In this document: one piece after another, positions 63,977-64,000 of the stretch | How the letters are laid out: each line of letters opens with the position of its first letter | Numbering within the stretch: the stretch's first letter is position 1 | Origin: Salinicola avicenniae | GTDB lineage: Bacteria > Pseudomonadota > Gammaproteobacteria > Pseudomonadales > Halomonadaceae | NCBI RefSeq assembly: GCF_023736115.1 | Contig: NZ_JAKQZC010000008.1 | Coordinates: forward strand, 1-64,000 | DNA: 64,000 nucleotides | Reading direction: 5' to 3' | Translations under genes and position numbers: made by a program | The notes under the pieces: generated by a model | Told to the model about the DNA's origin: nothing | What the model saw: the letters and a program-made list of their open reading frames with translations, nothing else | The model's database searches: none

Positions 63977-64000
63977 TCTCGCTCCCTCTCGTGAATCAGT

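Overview
The window is a GC-rich gammaproteobacterial chromosome segment. The ribosomal, RNA polymerase, FabA/FabB, UvrA and RapA proteins read as close relatives of E. coli and Pseudomonas proteins. The gene order, together with a poly-N-acetylglucosamine (pga) operon and a Pantoea-type carotenoid cluster, suggests a halophilic oceanospirillalean, most likely Halomonadaceae (Salinicola/Kushneria/Chromohalobacter-like). The family assignment is inference; no 16S gene is present.

Layout. Bases 1-1913 hold birA and the tRNA genes Tyr-Gly-Thr and Trp. The tufB gene that usually sits between tRNA-Thr and tRNA-Trp is absent and a terminator occupies the gap. Bases 1986-32396 are one very long transcription-translation block: secE-nusG, rplKAJL, rpoBC, the str operon (rpsL-rpsG-fusA-tuf), the S10 and spc operons (rpsJ to secY-rpmJ) and the alpha operon (rpsM-rpsK-rpsD-rpoA-rplQ). 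Well-formed sigma70 promoters precede rpsL, rpsJ and rpsM, terminators follow tuf and rplQ, and several spacers look like structured leaders for ribosomal-protein feedback. Bases 32603-37603 carry uvrA, a YajR-type MFS transporter and ssb.

Bases 37663-47186 are accessory surface functions: an AT-richer leader, pgaABCD (synthesis, de-N-acetylation and export of the PNAG biofilm polysaccharide), an SMP-30/gluconolactonase gene, a degenerate RmlD-like protein and a PlsC-type acyltransferase. Bases 47227-51240 hold fabA-fabB (unsaturated fatty acid synthesis) and a membrane PAS-GGDEF-EAL protein that may adjust cyclic di-GMP, the usual activator of PgaCD.

Bases 51362-64000 look like a light and oxidative-stress region: a CPD photolyase, a MerR regulator of the LitR/CarH type lacking the cobalamin-ligand residues, a divergent TIGR01777 epimerase, rapA, then crtZ convergent with crtXYIB for zeaxanthin glucoside. 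The most interesting single signal is a perfect TGTACA-N12-TGTACA repeat between the LitR-like gene and the epimerase gene. It matches the operator I remember for class II LitR light regulators of Pseudomonas putida. Other points worth a second look are a cloverleaf-like RNA in the rpsJ-rplC spacer, a mutually exclusive pairing in the rpsL-rpsG spacer, a dyad inside the alpha-operon promoter, and TTG starts for crtZ and crtX.
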